A stretch of DNA of 35,268 nt from Thermoanaerobaculia bacterium (GCA_016650215.1 JAENWF010000070.1:1-35268), one strand, 5' to 3'. Positions 18,368 to 26,550 are shown, counted from the first letter of the stretch. Translations and numbers: made by a program. The notes: generated by a model not told the origin, from the sequence alone.

Positions 18368-20107
18368 ATGCAGCGCCACTACGCAGGAACACTTCGCAAA
18401 GAGCATGTCGGGCAGACGATCGTTCTGGCCGGCTGGGTTCAGAAGCAGCGTGATTTTGGAGAGCTGATCTTCGTCGATCTGCGCGACCGTACCGGCATCT
18501 GCCAGGTCGTCGCCGATCAGAAGCTGACGAGTGATGCGGCGGTGATCGCAGCGGCGAAAGAGCTCCGCTCCGAATTCGTCGTGCGCATCGAAGGCGAGGT
18601 CGTCAACCGGCTCGATGAGCGGCGGAACGCGAAGATGGCGACGGGCGATGTCGAAGTCGTGGCGTCGAAGATCGAGATTCTGAACCGTGCCGAGACGCCG
18701 CCGTTCGCAATCGACGACGACACTGATGCGGCCGAGGATCTGCGGCTCAAATATCGATATCTCGATCTGCGGCGCCCTGCGCTCACGGCGAACCTGATGC
18801 TGCGCCACAAAGTCACGTTTGCGGTCCGCGACTACATGAACCGCCACGGCTTTCTCGAGATCGAGACTCCGGTGCTGACGAAGTCGACGCCTGAAGGGGC
18901 GCGCGACTATCTCGTGCCGAGCCGCGTGCACCCGGGCAATTTCTACGCGCTGCCACAATCGCCGCAGATCTTCAAGCAGCTCCTGATGGTCTCCGGCCTC
19001 GAGCGCTACTTCCAGATCGCGCGTTGCTTCCGCGACGAGGATCTCCGGCGCGATCGTCAGCCGGAGTTCACGCAGGTCGACGTAGAGGCCTCGTTCATCG
19101 ACGAGGAGTTCATCTACTCGCTCATCGAGGGGCTGTTCAAGGAAATCTTTCCGCTCGCGAACATCGGTGCCGATCCGCCGTTCCCGCGGATGAAGTGGCG
19201 TGAGGCGATGGATCGTTACGGCATCGATCGTCCCGACACGCGCTTTGCGATGGAGCTCGTCGACATCAGCGGCCCGGCGAAGTCGCTGGCGTTCGAGGCG
19301 TTCCGCGCTGCCGAGACGGTTCGAGCGATCGTCATTCCGGGCGGTGCCGCGCTGTCACGCAAGCGGATCGACGAGATCGTGGACGAGGCGAAAAAGCTCG
19401 GCGCGAGCGGACTCGTCTGGATCAAGTTCGACGCGCAGAAGGGATCGTCAATCAAGAAGTTCCTCGACGACGCCGGATTCGACGCTCTTCGATCTGCGAC
19501 GCACGCTTCGGAGAACGATCTCGCGCTCATCGTCGCTGGGAAGACGACCACGGTCTGGGACGTCCTCGGTCAGCTTCGCATCCGCATCGCGAGAGAACAG
19601 AAGATGATCCCCGACAACGCGTGGCACTTTCTCTGGGTCACCGACTTTCCGCTCTTCGAGTGGGATGAGGAGTCGAAGCGCTATTTCGCGCGGCATCACC
19701 CGTTCACCTCGCCGGCGGTCGCCGACCTCGACAAGCTCGAGAGCGATCCCGGCTCGACGCTGGCGCGTGCGTACGACGTGGTCCTCAACGGACTCGAGCT
19801 CGGCGGCGGCAGCATCCGGATCAACCGGCCCGAGGTGCAGTCGAGGATGTTCCGCGCCCTCGGCATCACCGATGAGGAAGCGCAATCGCGCTTCGGGTTC
19901 CTCATCGATGCATTCCGTTACGGCGCTCCGCCGCACGGCGGGATCGCGCTCGGCGTCGACCGGATCGTCATGCTAATGGCACGCGCCGAGTCGCTCCGCG
20001 ACGTGATCGCGTTCCCCAAGACCGCAAGCGCGCAGGATCTGATGAGCGAGGCGCCATCGACAGTTGATGAGAAGCAGTTGAAGGAACTCGGAATCGCGCT
20101 GAGGTGA
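18368..20107 (+). CDS. aspS: Aspartyl-tRNA synthetase
   Basis: 579 residues, bacterial-type class IIb synthetase. An OB-fold anticodon-binding domain (about 1-105, 'GWVQKQRDFGELIFVDLRDR') is followed by the catalytic core. The core has motif 2 'FQIARCFRDEDLRRDRQPEF' with 'TQVDVE' after it, the bacterial GAD insertion (about 290-410), and motif 3 'GGIALGVDRIVMLMA'. The residue at position 30, which is Leu in E. coli (tRNA-Asp-specific) and His in several enzymes that also charge tRNA-Asn, is Phe here. Its specificity cannot be assigned. It is followed by a GCCGCCGGC palindrome that could serve as terminator. Confidence 0.96.
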   Translation: MQRHYAGTLRKEHVGQTIVLAGWVQKQRDFGELIFVDLRDRTGICQVVADQKLTSDAAVIAAAKELRSEFVVRIEGEVVNRLDERRNAKMATGDVEVVASKIEILNRAETPPFAIDDDTDAAEDLRLKYRYLDLRRPALTANLMLRHKVTFAVRDYMNRHGFLEIETPVLTKSTPEGARDYLVPSRVHPGNFYALPQSPQIFKQLLMVSGLERYFQIARCFRDEDLRRDRQPEFTQVDVEASFIDEEFIYSLIEGLFKEIFPLANIGADPPFPRMKWREAMDRYGIDRPDTRFAMELVDISGPAKSLAFEAFRAAETVRAIVIPGGAALSRKRIDEIVDEAKKLGASGLVWIKFDAQKGSSIKKFLDDAGFDALRSATHASENDLALIVAGKTTTVWDVLGQLRIRIAREQKMIPDNAWHFLWVTDFPLFEWDEESKRYFARHHPFTSPAVADLDKLESDPGSTLARAYDVVLNGLELGGGSIRINRPEVQSRMFRALGITDEEAQSRFGFLIDAFRYGAPPHGGIALGVDRIVMLMARAESLRDVIAFPKTASAQDLMSEAPSTVDEKQLKELGIALR

Positions 20108-20115
20108 ATGAGGAC

Positions 20116-20200
20116 GGAAAGCCGCCGGCTTGAGAGCCGGCGCCACATCGCTCGCGAATGCTGCCACGAGCCATGCTGGATGTGGCGCCGGCGGCTTTTC
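20116..20200. repeat. GCCGCCGGC palindromic repeat between aspS and aroB
   Basis: GGAAAGCCGCCGGC-TTGAGAGCCGGC-GCCACATC (20116-20149) faces GATGTGGCGCCGGCGGCTTTTC (20179-20200). The arms are complementary except for a 12-base insertion (ttgagagccggc) in the left arm, which forms its own small hairpin. The right arm ends in CTTTTCGTT, so it can act as a rho-independent terminator for aspS. It looks like a second dispersed intergenic repeat family, unrelated to the TCCTGAGCG family. Confidence 0.7.
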
Positions 20201-20240
20201 GTTCCCCTCTGAGCTCATCACATCTCCCGTGTCGCGTACG

Positions 20241-21320
20241 ATGACCTCCGTGGAACCATTCCTCGTCATCCAGCAGGGGAGCTCGCGCTATCCGGTCTTC
20301 GTCGGGCGTGATCTGCTCGGTCGCGTCGGATCTCTCATCAAGCCGCGCGGGCGGGTCTTCGTGATCACATCGGAAGAGCTCACGGCAAGATTCGGAAAGC
20401 GCGTGGCGGAGTCCTTCGAGCCGCACGCCGACGTCGTCACGATGCGCGAAGGGGAGCCGAACAAGACGATCGCGACCGCAGAGGCAATCGTCGGCGAGCT
20501 TCTCGCGCGCAACGCGAAGCGCGACTCGATGGCAGTCGTCGTCGGGGGAGGAATGATCGGCGACACGGCGGGCTTTGCCGCTTCGATTTTTCTTCGAGGC
20601 ATCGATCTGGTTCACGTCCCCACGACTCTGCTCGCGCAGGTCGACAGCTCGATCGGCGGAAAGCTCGCGGTCAACCACGCGAAGGGGAAGAACCTGATCG
20701 GAAGTTTCTATGCGCCAGTCGCCGTGGTGTCCGACACGTCGATTCTGGCCTCGCTTCCTGCTCACGAATTTCTGAGCGGACTCTATGAAGCAATGAAGGG
20801 CGGCGTGATCTCCGATGTAGCACTCTTCGAGGCGTTCGAGAGCCAGCGTGAAGCGATTAACGCGCGCGAGCCCGAGGTGATCGACGAGCTGATTCGCCGA
20901 AAGATCCGCGTGAAGGCTGAAATCGTCTCTGCCGACGAGCGGGAAGCCGACATGCGGCGTCTGCTGAACTACGGCCACACGATCGCGCACGGTATCGAGG
21001 CGGCGATGAAGTATCAGGGAATCACGCACGGCGAGGCGGTTGCCTGGGGAATGATCGGTGCGAATGCGATCGCAGTTCGCCGCGGCCTGCTGCCACGCGA
21101 TGAAGCCGGACGCATCGAGAGAACGATCCGCGCCTATCAGCCCTCGGCGATCACGGGACTCGACGCGCGCGCGATCGCCGCAGCGACTGAACACGACAAG
21201 AAGAACACCGGCTCGTCGCGCGTGATGGTCTTCCCGCGGCGGGTGGGGGAGTGTGTGGTGGTTTCGGATGTGACAGAGGAGGAGATCGCGTACGGGATCG
21301 ATGCCGTTCTGTCATCGTGA
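20241..21320 (+). CDS. aroB: 3-Dehydroquinate synthase
   Basis: The start at ATG 20241 gives 359 residues; the track ORF from 20130 runs through the upstream palindrome. Second step of the shikimate pathway: DAHP to 3-dehydroquinate, using NAD+ and zinc. Seen are 'VVVGGGMIGDTAGFAASIFLRG' (NAD binding, in part), 'VPTTLLAQVDSSIGGK' and 'AVNHAKGKNLIGSFY'. The zinc-ligand regions are 'GLYEAMKGGVI', 'NYGHTIAHGIE' and 'THGEAVAWGM'. 'KKNTGSSRVMVFPRRVGE' closes the protein. All catalytic regions are intact. Confidence 0.95.
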   Translation: MTSVEPFLVIQQGSSRYPVFVGRDLLGRVGSLIKPRGRVFVITSEELTARFGKRVAESFEPHADVVTMREGEPNKTIATAEAIVGELLARNAKRDSMAVVVGGGMIGDTAGFAASIFLRGIDLVHVPTTLLAQVDSSIGGKLAVNHAKGKNLIGSFYAPVAVVSDTSILASLPAHEFLSGLYEAMKGGVISDVALFEAFESQREAINAREPEVIDELIRRKIRVKAEIVSADEREADMRRLLNYGHTIAHGIEAAMKYQGITHGEAVAWGMIGANAIAVRRGLLPRDEAGRIERTIRAYQPSAITGLDARAIAAATEHDKKNTGSSRVMVFPRRVGECVVVSDVTEEEIAYGIDAVLSS

Positions 21321-21386
21321 GAGGCTGTGAAGAAATCCGGCCTCTGTGTGGCGCCGCGATTGGAATCACTGAGCGAAGCGAGAGCG

Positions 21387-22418
21387 CTACGCGGCTCTCT
21401 TCACCGGCAGCCTCATCACCATGCTGGTGCCGACGCCTTCGATGCTCGCAACGCTGACTTCGCCGCCGTGGGCCTCGACGATCTGCTTGACAATGTAGAG
21501 GCCGAGGCCGGTGCCGCCACCGCCGCGGAACGACTTGTTCCCGGTCTGTTTGTATTTCTCGAACATCTTCTGGAGATCGGCGGGTTTGATCCCCATGCCG
21601 CTATCGGTGACCGTGATGACGATCGATTCCGGCGCGTCGCCGTTCCGCACGATTTGTGCGCCGACCGAGATCAGCCCCTTCTTCGGCGTGAACTTCAGCG
21701 AGTTCGAGATGAGGTTGATGATCGCCTGCGTGAGTTTCTCGACGCTGCCTATGATCTGCGGGATGTCGCGGCCATGCGCGCTGACGAGGAAGATCTCGTC
21801 GCGTGCAGCTACCGACTGAAGACTACGAATCGCCCGCTTGAGCAGCCCCGCGACGCGCACCGGCTCGGTCTCAACCGAGAAGTTGCCCGACTGAATCTTC
21901 GAGAAGTCGAGAATCTCGTTGATGAGATTCATCATCCGCTCCGACTCCCGCTGCGCCTCGGTCAGCAGGTCTGTGTACATCGAGTCGAGCTTCGTCCCTT
22001 CCTGCGAGAGCACGAACTCGAGCGTGCCCTGAATTCCAGAGAGAGGCCCGCGGAGATCGTGAACGATCTGCGCCGTGAAGTCGGATTTTGCCTGTTCGGC
22101 CTGCCGCTGCGCGGTGACGTCCTCAAATGACAGCGCAACGGCGGGAGCGCCTTGATCGCCGGCGGTCATGATCTGATCGACGCGATAAATGCGGCCGTCC
22201 ACCTCCACGTCCACCGAGCGCGGCTCGCCGGCGATGAAGAACGTCTGCAGCCACCCGCGCTCGCCCGCAAGGGCGCGCGACGCTTCCTTCAGCCAGTTTC
22301 CATCGTCGCCGAACGTCTCGTCGAACGCGTGATTTCTGTATTCGATTGCCCCTGTGTCGGACACGACTGCGACAGCGACGGGGATCTTGTCGAGAATCGA
22401 TGTAGCCTGCGATGTCAT
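21387..22418 (-). CDS. Cytoplasmic PAS-domain sensor histidine kinase
   Basis: 343 residues with no membrane helices. An N-terminal PAS-like domain (about 5-105, 'IPVAVAVVSDTGAIEYRNHA', 'VALSFEDVTAQRQAE') leads to the dimerisation/phosphoacceptor helix with His120 in 'FTAQIVHDLRGPLSGI'. The ATPase domain has the N-box 'QAIINLISNSLKFTP', the G1 box 'VTDSGMGIKPADL' and the G2 box 'GGTGLGLYIVKQIVEAHGG'. It is therefore a complete HisKA/HATPase kinase that senses an internal signal. Its ATG overlaps the stop of the small upstream protein by 4 bases, so the two are translationally coupled. No response regulator adjoins it. The nearest is the lone receiver at 25570 on the same strand, beyond the penicillin-binding protein gene. 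Confidence 0.92.
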   Translation of the reverse strand: MTSQATSILDKIPVAVAVVSDTGAIEYRNHAFDETFGDDGNWLKEASRALAGERGWLQTFFIAGEPRSVDVEVDGRIYRVDQIMTAGDQGAPAVALSFEDVTAQRQAEQAKSDFTAQIVHDLRGPLSGIQGTLEFVLSQEGTKLDSMYTDLLTEAQRESERMMNLINEILDFSKIQSGNFSVETEPVRVAGLLKRAIRSLQSVAARDEIFLVSAHGRDIPQIIGSVEKLTQAIINLISNSLKFTPKKGLISVGAQIVRNGDAPESIVITVTDSGMGIKPADLQKMFEKYKQTGNKSFRGGGGTGLGLYIVKQIVEAHGGEVSVASIEGVGTSMVMRLPVKRAA

Positions 22419-22822
22419 TGCGGCACCGTGATGGCGCGCTCGTTGGCGAGCTTCGCCAGGTTGAACAGCGTTGTGAATGGATCGAACGGGCTGAGGATGA
22501 GCAGTTTCTGCATGTCCATCCGGCCGTCGATCAGCGAGATCAGAAACCCTTCCTGGGCGTTGAGGTTGAAGCGATCAAAATTGGTCAGGAACTCCGCGGT
22601 GAGCTTCGCGACGGCCTGCATCCCCTTCGGATGCTCGAGAAACTGACGAACAATCATGTTCCGGACGATTTCGACATAACCGCGGATGGAAAGATCGGAG
22701 GGGTAAGCGTTCCGCGCCTCCATCAGTTTCGCGTAGGTGTGCCACGCTCCATGTTGCTTGAGGGAGTCTCCGACCAGCCGGCTCCATTCCGGAGCCGGCG
22801 CATTGATGGGAACCGACGACAT
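22415..22822 (-). CDS. Small helical protein with a DUF4388-like C-terminal module, coupled to the histidine kinase
   Basis: 135 residues, no signal or membrane segment. Residues about 15-60 look helical and TPR-like ('LKQHGAWHTYAKLMEARNAY', then 'VRNMIVRQFLEHPKG'). The last 45 residues, 'EGFLISLIDGRMDMQKLLI' followed by 'LSPFDPFTTLFNLAKL', match the pattern 'flLs.IDG..tv..l..lS....f..l..L' seen in the winged-helix-like region of DUF4388 proteins. Compare 'ISSQIDGFRTAAEVAAASK' in the DUF4388 protein at 32689. It is probably a signalling adaptor or effector for the kinase with which it shares a 4-base overlap; this is inference. The gene diverges from the penicillin-binding protein gene with only 22 bases between start codons. 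Confidence 0.75.
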   Translation of the reverse strand: MSSVPINAPAPEWSRLVGDSLKQHGAWHTYAKLMEARNAYPSDLSIRGYVEIVRNMIVRQFLEHPKGMQAVAKLTAEFLTNFDRFNLNAQEGFLISLIDGRMDMQKLLILSPFDPFTTLFNLAKLANERAITVPQ

Positions 22823-22844
22823 GATTTGATTCTAAACTAAGGAC

Positions 22845-25325
22845 GTGATCGACAAGCCTCCGATCGTTCCTCGTACCCGCCGCCGCTATTCCCGGCTGCT
22901 GATCCTCTTCGTTGCGGTCGCGCTCGGCGTTCCTGCAGGTTTCGTCTTCGCGCACGCGGTCCGCGTTCCGACGGTGAAATCGCTCGCCGACTACCAGCCG
23001 GCGATCATCACTCGCATCTTCGACCGCAACGGCGTCCCGTTCGCCGAGTATTCGATCCAGAAACGGATCATCGTGTCTAAGAAGGAGATGGCGCCCGTGC
23101 TCGTTCAGGCGATCGTCGCGACCGAGGATGCCGAGTTCTACCGGCATGGCGGGATCAACCCGAAGGCGATCCTCCGCGCGGCGCTGAAAGATGCACTGGC
23201 GCGCAAGAAGGTCGAAGGAGCATCGACGATCACGCAGCAGCTCGCGAAGATGATCTTTCTCAACCCGGAAAAGAGTTTCCGCCGGAAGGTGAACGAGATC
23301 TTTCTTGCGGTCCAGATCGAAAAAGACTTCACCAAGGACCAGATTTTCGAGCTGTACGCAAATCAGGTGTACCTCGGCCATGGCGCATACGGGGTCGAGC
23401 AGGCATCCCGCATTTACTTCGGCAAGCACGCGAAGGATCTGACGATTCCTGAGGCTGCGATGATCGCAGGAATGATCCGCCGTCCCGGCTCATACAGTCC
23501 GATGCTCAATCCCGAACTCGCCCGCCGCCGTCGCAATCATTCGATCCGCCGGCTCCTCGACGAGAAGTACATCGACAAGCAGCAGTATCAGCAGGCGATC
23601 AACACGCCGATCGTCCTCGGCACATTCAAGGAAGAGGTTCCGAAGATCGGCGCCTACTTCGCCGAAGAGATCCGGCAGTACATCGAGAAGAGCGAACGCT
23701 TCGGCGTCGAAAATCTCTACACCCGCGGGCTGAAGGTCCATTCAACGCTCGATCTGCGCATCCAGCAGGCGACCGAGGCGGCACTCCAGCGTGGATTGCG
23801 CCGGTTCGATCGCCGCCGGGGCTTCAGACGACCAGCCAGAAATCTGCTCAACGAGGGCATCGATCCGGCGAGCTACACCGATCCTGCCTGGAGTGGCGAT
23901 CCTTACGTCACCGAGAAGCTCTATCCGGCAGTTGTGATGCACGTCGAGAGGCAGAACGTGGTGGCGCGCGTCGGCAAGGACGAGCTGCGCCTTGGGCCGG
24001 GCGCGTATGCGTGGACCCGTAAGCCGTCGATGCTGGGAGCGCTCAAGCGCGGCGATCTCATTCACGTGCGGCTCGACGAGGATCGCAAGACGAAAGCGCG
24101 GAGCTGGGTCATCGATCAGTTGCCGCAGGTGCAGGGCGCGGCCGTTGTCCTCGACGTGAAGTCGGGCGAGATCCGGGCGCTTGCAGGCGGCTACGACTAC
24201 CAGCTCTCGAAGTTCAACCGCGCGACGCAGTCTCGCCGGCAGACCGGCTCCTCGTTCAAGCCCCTGGTCTATGGAGCAGCCTTCGAGAAGGGACTGACCC
24301 CCGCCGACACCCTGTTCGACGCGCCGGTCGCGATTCCTATCGGCAACAACATCTACGCCCCGAAGAATTACTACGGCAGGTACGCCGGCATCGTCACCAT
24401 CCAGAGGTCTCTCGAGCTGTCGATCAACATCCCTGCGGTGAAGACCATGATGATGGTCGGCGTCGATCACGTCGTCGACTTCGCGAAGCGCTGCGGGATT
24501 ACGGCGGACCTGCCGAAGTATCCGTCGCTGGCCCTCGGTGCCGCGGGCGTCTCGCCGCTGGAAATGACCGCGGCATACAACGTCTTCGTCAACCAGGGCG
24601 TCTACTCGAAGCCGCGGCGGATCGTCCGCATCACGGATCAGAGCAACCGCGTGCTGGAGGAGCCGCCGGCGGAGCTGTCGGAAGCTACTCAGCCTCAGGT
24701 CGCCTACGAGCTTGCGTACATGATGAAGGGGACGATCGATCGCGGGACGGCGTTCGCGGCGCACACTCTTCCCGATCCGCTTGGCGGAAAAACGGGAACG
24801 ACGAACGGGTACACGGACGGATGGTTCATCGGCTTCTCGCCGGAGTTCACGGTCGGTGTGTGGATGGGTTACGACGATCCGAGCCGCTCGCTCGGGGGCG
24901 GCGCAACGGGAGCCGACACGGCGCTGCCGATCTGGATCGATATTTTCAAGCAGCTTGATGCGCTCAAACTCCGCACGCCGCGCCCCGATTTCGACGCGCC
25001 GCCGGGAATTGTCGTCGTTCCGATGGATCTGAAGACCGGTCGCCGCGGCACCGGCCCATGCGCGCGCGTCGTGATGCAGGCATTCGTCTCCGGGCAGGAG
25101 CCCGACAAGGACTGCAGCGGCGGCAGCGTCGCGGTCAGCAAGTTGCCGTACTACCTGCAGCGCGCGTTCTACCAGCCGAAGGAATCGGAACCGACGCAGG
25201 CGGCAGAGGATGCCTCGGCGCAGTCGGGTGAGGGAGCCGAGTCGCCGGCGCCCGATGTGGAAGAGCCGCCGGGCGACGGAACGGAGCCGACCCCCGTGCC
25301 GGAAGTGCCGCCGCCGGGGGAGTGA
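22845..25325 (+). CDS. mrcA: Class A penicillin-binding protein (PBP1A family)
   Basis: 826 residues from a GTG preceded by AAGGA. A cytoplasmic tail and one membrane anchor (about 17-38) lead to a GT51 glycosyltransferase domain with catalytic Glu in 'ATEDAEFYRHGG', 'GASTITQQLAK' and 'RKVNEIFLAVQIEKDFTK'. An OB-like insert (about 365-425, 'RVGKDELRLGPGAYAWT') favours PBP1A. The transpeptidase domain follows: SxxK in 'QTGSSFKPLVYG', SxN in 'ELSINIPAVKT' and KTG in 'GGKTGTTNGYTDGWFIGF'. The protein polymerises and cross-links peptidoglycan in the periplasm. The C-terminal tail of about 60 residues is rich in Pro and Glu and probably disordered. A signalling gene pair and a lone receiver flank it on the opposite strand. 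Confidence 0.94.
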   Translation: MIDKPPIVPRTRRRYSRLLILFVAVALGVPAGFVFAHAVRVPTVKSLADYQPAIITRIFDRNGVPFAEYSIQKRIIVSKKEMAPVLVQAIVATEDAEFYRHGGINPKAILRAALKDALARKKVEGASTITQQLAKMIFLNPEKSFRRKVNEIFLAVQIEKDFTKDQIFELYANQVYLGHGAYGVEQASRIYFGKHAKDLTIPEAAMIAGMIRRPGSYSPMLNPELARRRRNHSIRRLLDEKYIDKQQYQQAINTPIVLGTFKEEVPKIGAYFAEEIRQYIEKSERFGVENLYTRGLKVHSTLDLRIQQATEAALQRGLRRFDRRRGFRRPARNLLNEGIDPASYTDPAWSGDPYVTEKLYPAVVMHVERQNVVARVGKDELRLGPGAYAWTRKPSMLGALKRGDLIHVRLDEDRKTKARSWVIDQLPQVQGAAVVLDVKSGEIRALAGGYDYQLSKFNRATQSRRQTGSSFKPLVYGAAFEKGLTPADTLFDAPVAIPIGNNIYAPKNYYGRYAGIVTIQRSLELSINIPAVKTMMMVGVDHVVDFAKRCGITADLPKYPSLALGAAGVSPLEMTAAYNVFVNQGVYSKPRRIVRITDQSNRVLEEPPAELSEATQPQVAYELAYMMKGTIDRGTAFAAHTLPDPLGGKTGTTNGYTDGWFIGFSPEFTVGVWMGYDDPSRSLGGGATGADTALPIWIDIFKQLDALKLRTPRPDFDAPPGIVVVPMDLKTGRRGTGPCARVVMQAFVSGQEPDKDCSGGSVAVSKLPYYLQRAFYQPKESEPTQAAEDASAQSGEGAESPAPDVEEPPGDGTEPTPVPEVPPPGE

Positions 25326-25356
25326 TTCGCGCGCCGCGCTCGCGTTTTCGCGAATC
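25324..25356 (+). terminator. Hairpin directly after the penicillin-binding protein gene
   Basis: GATTCGCG-N17-CGCGAATC is a perfect 8-bp stem beginning in the stop codon. There is no following T-tract (agccacg), so it may be a factor-assisted terminator or mRNA-stabilising hairpin rather than a classical intrinsic terminator. Confidence 0.4.
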
Positions 25357-25371
25357 AGCCACGTCCAGTGA

Positions 25372-25551
25372 GGTGCAGCTCTGAGGGCTGCCAAGGGCGC
25401 GTCCCGTGGCGTTTTGGGATCGTTCGCAGATGGCACCGGCAAAAAGATCGCGTCAGGCGACACGCACCAGGGCACTTACATCGGCGAGGTTGCGCAGGAC
25501 CGCCGATCGCGCAACGACGTCGAGTGGTTCTGGATCGTCAGCTACTACTGA
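25372..25551 (+). pseudogene. Possible gene remnant or small protein between the penicillin-binding protein gene and the receiver gene
   Basis: A frame missing from the track (no ATG) is open for 59 codons and ends 'SRNDVEWFWIVSYY'. Its codons show the strong G/C third-position bias of real genes here, and the peptide ('SFADGTGKKIASGDTHQGTY') looks protein-like. Only a TTG at 25414 (45 residues, no good ribosome site) could start it. I read it as the 3' remnant of a lost gene, or less likely an expressed small protein. The overlapping track ORFs 25368 and 25406 have worse composition. No family is recognised. Confidence 0.3.
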
Positions 25552-25569
25552 CGCGGTTGATGCGGTCGA

Positions 25570-25953
25570 TCAGCGCGCCGGCACATGACGCGTGATCATG
25601 TCGACCATTTTGTCGCGCGTGAGCGGCTTGCGCATCCAGGCGTTCGCACCCGAGCTCGGGAACATCTCCTCGAGCGATTTCTCGGGAAGATCCGAGATCA
25701 ACACGATCGGGATGTCCTTCTTGTTCGACTGAGACTTGAGCACTTCGCTCAGCCGGTTGCCCTTGATGCTCGGCAGGTTGACGTCGAGGAAGATGATGTC
25801 GGGCGTGTTGCCGGCGAGCACGTGATTGAACTCGATCCAGCTCGACGCCGTCAGAACCGTGCAGCCTTCGCGCTCGAGCAGAGCACGCCCCAGCTTCAAC
25901 ACGAGCGGGTTGTCGTCCAGAATTAGAACAGTCACTTTTGACAGCGCAGCCAT
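25570..25953 (-). CDS. Single-domain response regulator (receiver only)
   Basis: 127 residues comprising one CheY-like receiver domain and no output domain. The acidic pocket 'VLILDDNPLVLKLGR', the phosphoacceptor Asp in 'IIFLDVNLPSIKGNRL', the Ser of 'VLISDLPE' in place of the usual Thr/Ser switch, and the Lys in 'AWMRKPLTRDKM' are present. It may relay phosphate from a histidine kinase, possibly the PAS kinase at 21387, or act by protein contact as in chemotaxis and motility systems. It is transcribed alone on the minus strand and diverges from the membrane-protein gene at 26016. Confidence 0.93.
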   Translation of the reverse strand: MAALSKVTVLILDDNPLVLKLGRALLEREGCTVLTASSWIEFNHVLAGNTPDIIFLDVNLPSIKGNRLSEVLKSQSNKKDIPIVLISDLPEKSLEEMFPSSGANAWMRKPLTRDKMVDMITRHVPAR

Positions 25954-26015
25954 TGCCGAGTCGTCCCCTCCATCACCGTGTCGGACCGGCGCTCATGATA
26001 CATTCTTCGCGCTCG

Positions 26016-26531
26016 ATGCCCACCGGAAATTTCGACGATCCAGCGACTGCAAATGCAGCGCCGACCGAGACAAAGCATTCCCTCAGACTTCCCGCCGACT
26101 ACTACACGGCCCCTTTGTCAGAGGTCAGACCGGTCTTCCCTAAATGGGTACCGTGGGGTTGCGGGACCGCCGCCGCGATCTTTCTCGGCATCCTCTTCGC
26201 AGGTGGCGCGCTCCTCAACGGCCCACGCCTCGGGCAGGTGATCGACTTCGTGATGGGAACGACGCTTGGCGAGCTTCGGCCAATGATCGCCGCCGATGTC
26301 ACTCCCCAGCTGAAGCAGCAGTTCGAGGACGAAGTGAAGCGGATGCGCGAAGGGTTGCGCAATGGACAGGTTGTCGTGCAGAACGTCCAGCCGTTCCTCA
26401 AGGCGATGCAGAAGGCGGTCAGCGATGAGAAGGTGACGGCGGCCGAGCTCGGCGAACTGACGGTTGCAGCGCGGAAGTCGCGGAGTCCGGTAAAAGGTAA
26501 CCGTCTAACCGGTAAACGTCCAACCGTCTAA
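26016..26531 (+). CDS. Small single-pass membrane protein of unknown function
   Basis: Start placed at ATG 26016 (171 residues), since upstream residues look non-coding; ATG 25995 is the alternative. A polar N-terminal part of about 45 residues ('[19 protein letters not shown]') is followed by one membrane helix ('[20 protein letters not shown]'). A helical, charged domain comes next ('[20 protein letters not shown]', '[20 protein letters not shown]'). I do not recognise a family. The final residues '[12 protein letters not shown]' are encoded by a repeated AACCGTCTAAC element, so the native C-terminus has probably been replaced or extended. It lies 28 bases before uvrB on the same strand. 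Confidence 0.65.
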   Translation: MPTGNFDDPATANAAPTETKHSLRLPADYYTAPLSEVRPVFPKWVPWGCGTAAAIFLGILFAGGALLNGPRLGQVIDFVMGTTLGELRPMIAADVTPQLKQQFEDEVKRMREGLRNGQVVVQNVQPFLKAMQKAVSDEKVTAAELGELTVAARKSRSPVKGNRLTGKRPTV

Positions 26532-26550
26532 CGGCCCGGTTTACCACGGT
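26495..26550 (+). repeat. AACCGTCTAAC direct repeat with GGTAAAC/GTTTACC inverted pair before uvrB
   Basis: AACCGTCTAAC occurs at 26499-26509 and 26522-26532. Between and beyond them GGTAAAC (26511-26517) faces GTTTACC (26539-26545). The block overlaps the last codons of the upstream gene and ends 10 bases before the uvrB start. It could form a hairpin in the uvrB leader or end the upstream transcript. Similar gttaac-rich elements occur as dispersed repeats in related high-GC genomes (from memory, unverified). Confidence 0.55.

Noticed and set aside
17459-18958. 499-residue minus-strand ORF across MFS, carbonic-anhydrase-like and aspS genes
   Set aside because: It spans three well-supported plus-strand genes and has shadow composition.
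23742-25475. 577-residue minus-strand ORF opposite the penicillin-binding protein gene
   Set aside because: Arg/Asp-rich shadow typical of high GC; the plus strand encodes a complete PBP1A with all catalytic motifs.
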